A stretch of DNA of 35,293 nucleotides from positions 1-35,293 of the forward strand of contig JBAZYX010000030.1 in the NCBI GenBank assembly GCA_041659105.1, in the 5' to 3' direction. This stretch comes from CAIUKV01 sp041659105 (GTDB taxonomy: Bacteria > Actinomycetota > Acidimicrobiia > IMCC26256 > PALSA-555). The notes beneath the pieces are model-generated. The model was not told the origin of the DNA. It worked only from the letters and a program-made list of their open reading frames with translations, and did no database searches. This document shows, in pieces, positions 31,400 to 35,293 of this stretch (position 1 is the stretch's first letter; each line of letters opens with the position of its first letter). The translations under genes and the position numbers were made by a program.

Positions 31400-32311
31400 T
31401 CAGGCGATCGCGATGGGGTTGATGGGGCTGCCGGTGCCGCCGGTGACGAGCAGCGGCGCGACCACGAGCAGGCACTCGCCGACGCCATCGGCCGCGAGCG
31501 GCGACAGCACGAGGTGCTCGAGGAGCGTGAGGCCCCGCTTGACCAGCAGCTCGATGTGCAGCGAGAGGAACTCGCCGTCGAACGGGATCACCTCGACCGC
31601 GGCGTTGTCGCAGCCCACCACGGCGATGTCGAGGTCGGCGATGAAGTCGACCGTCGACGCGCCGAGCCCGGGCTGCATGAACGGCGGCTCCTCGAACTTG
31701 GCCGTGACGTCGGCGAACAGGTCGAGCCAGCCGGTGCGCACGAGCAGGACGTCGCCGCTGCCGAGCTCGACGCCCGCGGCGACACGCGCCGCCTCGAGGT
31801 CGTCGGCGGTGACGTTGTAGCCGGGCTCGAGCCAGGCGACACCCTGGTGCTTCGCGATGTCGAGGATCACGGCGCGTCCGGCGAAGCCGCCGGTCTTCTC
31901 GATGCCGCAGTACGGCGCGCCGTTGTGCGACGTGAACCCGTGAGCGGACTTGCCGTTGTAGAACTTCTCACCCGCGTACACATGGCACAGCGCGTCCATG
32001 TGCGTGCCGTTGTGCGCGGCGATCACGAGCACGTCCTCGTTGGCGCCCACGCCGGGCTGCGCACCGTACTGAGCGTTCATCTCGGCGTCGGTCTGGCTGG
32101 TGAGCGTGAGCCGCTGCGGAGCCCCGCGGTAGGGGAACACCGGCGTGCCGTAGCGCGCCACCGGGAGCCCGAGGTTGTAGACCTTGCCGGTCTTGCAGAC
32201 CTTCGTGGCCGTCAGCACGGCCTCCGGGGTGATCAGGTTGAGGGCGCCGCGCTCGTCGTCGGCACCCCACCGGCCCCAGTTGCCGGTCTGGGTATCTGCG
32301 GTCTGCGTCAT
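31400..32311 (-). CDS. Cyclase-family hydrolase (kynurenine formamidase-like)
   Basis: A 303-residue metal-dependent hydrolase of the 'putative cyclase' family, which includes kynurenine formamidase and isatin hydrolase. The signature HxGTHxDxxxH reads HNGTHMDALCH, with His100, His104, Asp106 and His110. WGADDERGALNLITPEAV is the typical N-terminus, VLLVRTGWLDLF and VVGCDNAAVEVIPF further segments. All ligands are intact. The ATG at 32311 has a leader motif shared with two other genes. Its neighbours are a cupin downstream and a D-aminoacylase upstream, which suggests degradation of an amide or lactone compound. Substrate unknown. Confidence 0.9.
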   Translation of the reverse strand: MTQTADTQTGNWGRWGADDERGALNLITPEAVLTATKVCKTGKVYNLGLPVARYGTPVFPYRGAPQRLTLTSQTDAEMNAQYGAQPGVGANEDVLVIAAHNGTHMDALCHVYAGEKFYNGKSAHGFTSHNGAPYCGIEKTGGFAGRAVILDIAKHQGVAWLEPGYNVTADDLEAARVAAGVELGSGDVLLVRTGWLDLFADVTAKFEEPPFMQPGLGASTVDFIADLDIAVVGCDNAAVEVIPFDGEFLSLHIELLVKRGLTLLEHLVLSPLAADGVGECLLVVAPLLVTGGTGSPINPIAIA

Positions 32312-32318
32312 GGTTCTC

Positions 32319-32336
32319 GGGTTCCCTTTCGTCGGG
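32319..32336 (-). promoter_or_regulatory. Conserved leader motif with RBS, copy 2
   Basis: On the coding strand CCCGACGAAAGGGAACCC precedes the cyclase-family ATG by seven bases. It matches the leaders at 34015-34032 and 24040-24054. Confidence 0.4.
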
Positions 32337-32352
32337 TCGTTCGCCGGAATGT

Positions 32353-34008
32353 CTAGCGGAGGACGACGCCGGGCCGGGTGGCGAGCGAGTCGGGGTCGGG
32401 CGCGCCGTCGACCCGGATCGGCGTGCCGTTGACGAGGACGTGGCGCATGCCCGTCGGCGCGTCGGCCACGAGCCGCTCGCCGTCGGCCGGGAAGTCCTTC
32501 ACCCGGCGGACCGGGCCCGGGGCCACGGTGTCGGGGTCGAAGACCGCGATGTCGGCGAAGCTGCCCTCTGCGAGCACGCCCCGGCCTGAGAACCCGTAGA
32601 TGCCCGCGGGCTCGCCGGTGAGCTTGTGCACCGCGCGCTCGAGCGTGAGCACCTCGCGCTCACGCACCCAGTTGCCGAGCAGGTCGGTGGGCAGGCACGC
32701 GTCGCAGAGCTGGCCGACGTGCGCGCCGGCGTCGGACAGGCCGAGGATCAGGCCGTCCTGCTGGAGCAGGTCGGTGATCACGGACTCGTCGTCGTTCGCG
32801 ATGGTGTCGCGGAACCGGGGATGGAAGTCCTCGGCGAGCGACAGCTCGACCATGGCGTCGAGCGGGCCGATGCCCCGCTCGGCCGCGATGGACTCGACCG
32901 TGCGGCCGTTGAGCGAGGTGTCGCCGGACTCCTCGACGGTGATGGTGGACCAGCGCGGGCGGAACATCCGCGCGTTCTCCATCTCCTCCTGGGCGTTCCG
33001 GCGCCACTCGGGGTCGGAGTAGGCCGCGACGCGCTCCTCGATCGGGCGGTCCATCAGTGCAGCCCACATCGCGTTCGTGTTGAACGTGAACGGGTCGCGC
33101 AGGTTCATCTGGAACGTGAGGGGACGACAGGTGACCTGCGGGTACACCTCGGCGCCCTCGGCCTGCTGCTCCTTGGTGTAGGCGGCCATGTCCTGGGCGA
33201 ACGTCGCGCCCCGCCGGGTGAGCAGCGCGGTCCAGGTGAACGGTCGGCTGATCCGCTTCTGGAGCTCGTAGATCTCGGGGTGCTTCACCCGCTCGCCCGG
33301 GGTGAACGCGCCGACGCCCCGGCCGAGCTCGCGCAGCGGGGTGACCAGCGCCTCCATCTCGTGGATGTCGGCCAGACGCGACGGCACCGGGCGGCCACCC
33401 TCGCCGTTGTGCGTGGGGGCGGAGGTGGACGCGAAGCCCGCCGCGCCCGCCTGCAGCGCCTCGCGCACCACCTGGGCCATCGCCGCGAGCTCGTCCTCGG
33501 TGGCCTCGCGCTCGTAGCCGGCGTCGCCCATCACGAACAGGCGCACCGCGGTGTGGCCGACGTACGCCGCGTAGTTGAGGACGCTCCCGTGGCGGGCGAC
33601 GGAGTCGAGGTACTCGGGGAAGGTCTCGAAATCCCACGGGATGCCGGCCTTCAGCGTGTCGAGGTTCATGTCCTCGACGTGCTGGAGCGTCTTCCCGATG
33701 AGCTCGCGGTGCTCGGGGCGGCAGGGGGCGATGGTGAAGCCGCAGTTGCCCGCCACCACGCTCGTGACGCCGTGCCACGACGACGGCGTGAGCGCGGGGT
33801 CCCAGAACACCTGGGCGTCGTAGTGGGTGTGGATGTCGACGAACCCCGGGGTCACCACGTGGCCGTCGGCCTCGAGGACGCGGGCGCCCGAGAGGCCCTC
33901 GCCGATCTCGGCGATGCGCCCGTCGGTGACCGCGACGTCGGCGCGAAAGCGCGGGGCCCCGGTTCCGTCGACGACCGTGCCTCCTCGGATGACGAGATCG
34001 GCGCTCAT
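32353..34008 (-). CDS. N-acyl-D-amino-acid deacylase-like amidohydrolase
   Basis: A 551-residue member of the D-aminoacylase branch of the amidohydrolase superfamily, which hydrolyses N-acyl-D-amino acids or related amides. The zinc motif is VDIHTHYDAQVFWDP (His60 and His62). GNCGFTIAPCRPEHRELIGK, VGHTAVRLFVMG and SDAGAHVGQLCDACLPTDLL are typical of this branch, and the C-terminal composite domain has GVLAEGSFADIAVFDPDTVA. Length fits the family. ATG 34008 gives the standard start MSADLVIRGGTVVDGTGAPR. It has the shared leader and is the first gene of a minus-strand series with the cyclase-family gene (41-base gap) and cupin. Confidence 0.92.
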   Translation of the reverse strand: MSADLVIRGGTVVDGTGAPRFRADVAVTDGRIAEIGEGLSGARVLEADGHVVTPGFVDIHTHYDAQVFWDPALTPSSWHGVTSVVAGNCGFTIAPCRPEHRELIGKTLQHVEDMNLDTLKAGIPWDFETFPEYLDSVARHGSVLNYAAYVGHTAVRLFVMGDAGYEREATEDELAAMAQVVREALQAGAAGFASTSAPTHNGEGGRPVPSRLADIHEMEALVTPLRELGRGVGAFTPGERVKHPEIYELQKRISRPFTWTALLTRRGATFAQDMAAYTKEQQAEGAEVYPQVTCRPLTFQMNLRDPFTFNTNAMWAALMDRPIEERVAAYSDPEWRRNAQEEMENARMFRPRWSTITVEESGDTSLNGRTVESIAAERGIGPLDAMVELSLAEDFHPRFRDTIANDDESVITDLLQQDGLILGLSDAGAHVGQLCDACLPTDLLGNWVREREVLTLERAVHKLTGEPAGIYGFSGRGVLAEGSFADIAVFDPDTVAPGPVRRVKDFPADGERLVADAPTGMRHVLVNGTPIRVDGAPDPDSLATRPGVVLR

Positions 34009-34014
34009 GTTCCT

Positions 34015-34032
34015 GGTTCCCCCTTCGTCGGG
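34015..34032 (-). promoter_or_regulatory. Conserved leader motif with RBS, copy 3
   Basis: On the coding strand CCCGACGAAGGGGGAACC lies six bases before the D-aminoacylase ATG. It is nearly identical to the leader of the cyclase-family gene and similar to that of the acyl-CoA synthetase. Confidence 0.4.
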
Positions 34033-34072
34033 CCGCTCGGATGCGCGCCCGGTACCGAGATCATCTCCCTGC

Positions 34073-35092
34073 TCACGCGCAGGACACGTCCATGCTGACA
34101 GCAGTGTGGTCGGATGGCCAGGCGAGCCCGCCGGGGCCGTTCAGCGCCGGTGTGGCGGCGAACAGGCCGGTCCCCGTGCCGTCCCCGTCGGCGTCGGTGA
34201 CCGGGTCGAAGCGGGCCGCGCACCGCGGGGCCTTCACGAAGATGAAGTCGATCCGCTCCGTCTCTCGGGCGGCGGGGTCCTTGAGGACGGCGATCGACTT
34301 GTCGTCCCGGCCGGAGGTGCACTGGACGCCGGTCGCGGGGTCGCACTCGGGGTTGCCCGCGGCGAGGTGGGTGTCGACCCAGCCGTCGCCGACGAGCGCC
34401 GCGTACCGGGGTGTGCCCGCCGGGAGGTTGAAGTCGCCCATGTAGATGCGCAGGGCCCGCTTCGGGCCGCCGCCCTCGGCGAGGCGCTGCCCGAGGATCG
34501 TCTGGCACGCCGAGAAGGTGGTGCCCTCGGGGCACGGCTTCGGGCACCGGTAGCGCTCGATGTCGGACCGGCAGCTCGGGAAGGTCTTGTCGCCGTCCTG
34601 ATGGGTCACCACGAGGACCACCGGCCCGAGGGCGGAGGTGAGCTCGACCCGCGACGCGCTGCGCAGCCCGCCGGGGAGGGGCACCACGGTCGCCTTCCGG
34701 GCGGGGAGCGTGGTGAGGACGAGCTCGGTGTCGTTGCCCGTCGGCTCGGTGAAGACGCCCCGGTACCGGCCCCCGCACACCTGGGGGAGCCGGGTGGCGA
34801 ACAGGGCCCGCAGGTTGGGGTTCACCTCCTGGAGCCCCACCACCTCGGGGCAGCGCGCCGCCTCGAGCTGGCGGAGGAGGAGGTCGACCCGGTCGGGGGC
34901 CTGGCAGCTCGCGGTGTCGTCGCAGAAGGTCCCGTGGAGGACGTTGAAGTTCACGACCCGGAGGCCGTCGCCCGGGCTCGGGGCCGCCGCACCCGCCGCC
35001 GGCGCGGCTCCGGCCGGGATCATCACCGTCGTGTCGCCGGCGACGGCGACGGCGGCGGCCAGGGCGAGGACGACGAGGGCGCGGCGCAGCAT
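34073..35092 (-). CDS. Secreted endonuclease/exonuclease/phosphatase-family protein
   Basis: A 339-residue protein of the DNase I-like EEP superfamily. An N-terminal signal peptide (RR, then VVLALAAAVAVAG, with an Ala-rich segment to about residue 38) predicts export. Motifs: VNFNVLHG (Asn50), GLQEVNP (Glu89), VVTHQDG, YMGDFNLPAGTPRYAAL with the Asp-x-Asn pair, TERIDFIFV, and SDHTAVSMDV with the final Asp-His. Several Cys (for example FCDDTASC and CRSDIERYRCPKPC) suggest disulfides outside the cell. Substrates in the family range from nucleic acids to phospholipids or inositol phosphates. ATG 35092 was preferred over 35152 because it starts the signal peptide. It ends 64 bases before the deacylase start and is divergent from the last gene. 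Confidence 0.88.
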   Translation of the reverse strand: MLRRALVVLALAAAVAVAGDTTVMIPAGAAPAAGAAAPSPGDGLRVVNFNVLHGTFCDDTASCQAPDRVDLLLRQLEAARCPEVVGLQEVNPNLRALFATRLPQVCGGRYRGVFTEPTGNDTELVLTTLPARKATVVPLPGGLRSASRVELTSALGPVVLVVTHQDGDKTFPSCRSDIERYRCPKPCPEGTTFSACQTILGQRLAEGGGPKRALRIYMGDFNLPAGTPRYAALVGDGWVDTHLAAGNPECDPATGVQCTSGRDDKSIAVLKDPAARETERIDFIFVKAPRCAARFDPVTDADGDGTGTGLFAATPALNGPGGLAWPSDHTAVSMDVSCA

Positions 35093-35103
35093 CCCCCCAT
35101 TCT

Positions 35104-35117
35104 TGACGCCGGCGTCA
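35104..35117. promoter_or_regulatory. 14-bp palindrome between divergent genes
   Basis: TGACGCCGGCGTCA is a perfect palindrome located between the starts of the secreted EEP-family protein and the alcohol dehydrogenase. Its position suggests an operator for one or both genes. It shares the TGAC/GTCA ends with the site at 24076-24089. No regulator is identified. Confidence 0.4.
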
Positions 35118-35120
35118 GGT

Positions 35121-35293
35121 ATGGCCACACTCCCGCCCGTGCCCGACGCCATGTCCTCCCTTCCCGCCTCCCACCGAGCCGTCGTCTACACCGAGCCCGG
35201 CCGGGTCGAGGTCGCCGAACGTCGGGTCCGCCCGCTGCGCGCCCTCGACGTGCTCCTGCGCGTCAGCCACTGCGGCGTGTGCGGGAGCGACAT
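35121..35293 (+). CDS. Zinc-dependent alcohol dehydrogenase, N-terminus only
   Basis: A partial gene cut by the window end. The 57 full codons read SHRAVVYTEPGRVEVAERRV, then RPLRALDVLLRVSHCGVCGSD. The last motif is the zinc-binding CGVCGSD at the start of the medium-chain dehydrogenase GroES-like domain, with the catalytic Cys present. These enzymes oxidise alcohols or polyols with NAD(P). Three in-frame starts are possible: ATG 35121, GTG 35139 and ATG 35151; the last best fits family N-termini, while the palindrome lies just before the first. The remaining domain is outside the window. Confidence 0.8.
   Translation, partial: MATLPPVPDAMSSLPASHRAVVYTEPGRVEVAERRVRPLRALDVLLRVSHCGVCGSD

Overview
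The window is very GC-rich, dense with genes and has few terminators. It looks chromosomal and actinobacterial. Supporting signs are actinobacterial-style Tad/Flp pilus genes without an outer-membrane secretin, many short-chain dehydrogenases (SDRs), paired acyl-CoA dehydrogenases, DUF35 and SCP2-thiolase genes, frequent GTG/TTG starts, and ATGA/GTGA gene overlaps. An Acidimicrobiia-type organism is my inference only; no 16S or other marker gene is present. There is no CRISPR array, insertion sequence, prophage or replication origin. No gene-free gap exceeds about 185 bases.

Layout. Bases 1-63 hold the 3' end of what is probably tmRNA (ssrA). It is followed on the minus strand by a glycosyltransferase, a PhnB-like VOC protein, an SDR overlapping ribonuclease D, and a YceI protein. 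yceI is divergent from a MarR regulator, and the shared AT-rich intergenic region carries clear inverted repeats. Bases 5334-9133 encode an unrecognised two-gene unit: a helical 210-residue protein and a 1042-residue protein with a glutamate-cysteine-ligase/amidoligase-like N-terminus, one membrane helix and a large ectodomain. A decayed class III nucleotidyl cyclase lies next to it. Bases 9663-14030 carry an SDR plus thioesterase pair, a cyclic-nucleotide-binding protein, and a minus-strand operon of an isochorismatase-fold protein with degenerate active site and two SDRs.

Bases 14109-20544 form one tightly overlapped plus-strand Tad pilus operon: CpaB, TadZ/CpaE, TadA, TadB, TadC, a Flp-type pilin, two TadE-like minor pilins and a TadG-like protein. 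An SDR with its own probable promoter follows, converging on the ribosome-assembly GTPase RsgA.

Bases 22406-29527 are a CoA-thioester degradation region: acyl-CoA synthetase, divergent from MaoC hydratase, DUF35, an AhpD-like protein, DUF35 and an SCP2-type thiolase/aldolase, then two divergent acyl-CoA dehydrogenases. The set resembles steroid side-chain and ring-degradation modules, in which activation, dehydrogenation, hydration and retro-aldol or thiolytic cleavage act in series. The substrate cannot be read from sequence. The rest is a truncated DinB/maleylpyruvate-isomerase-like ORF, a PAS-GGDEF diguanylate cyclase, a cupin/cyclase-family/D-aminoacylase minus-strand series, a secreted endonuclease/exonuclease/phosphatase-family protein, and the start of a zinc alcohol dehydrogenase cut by the window end.
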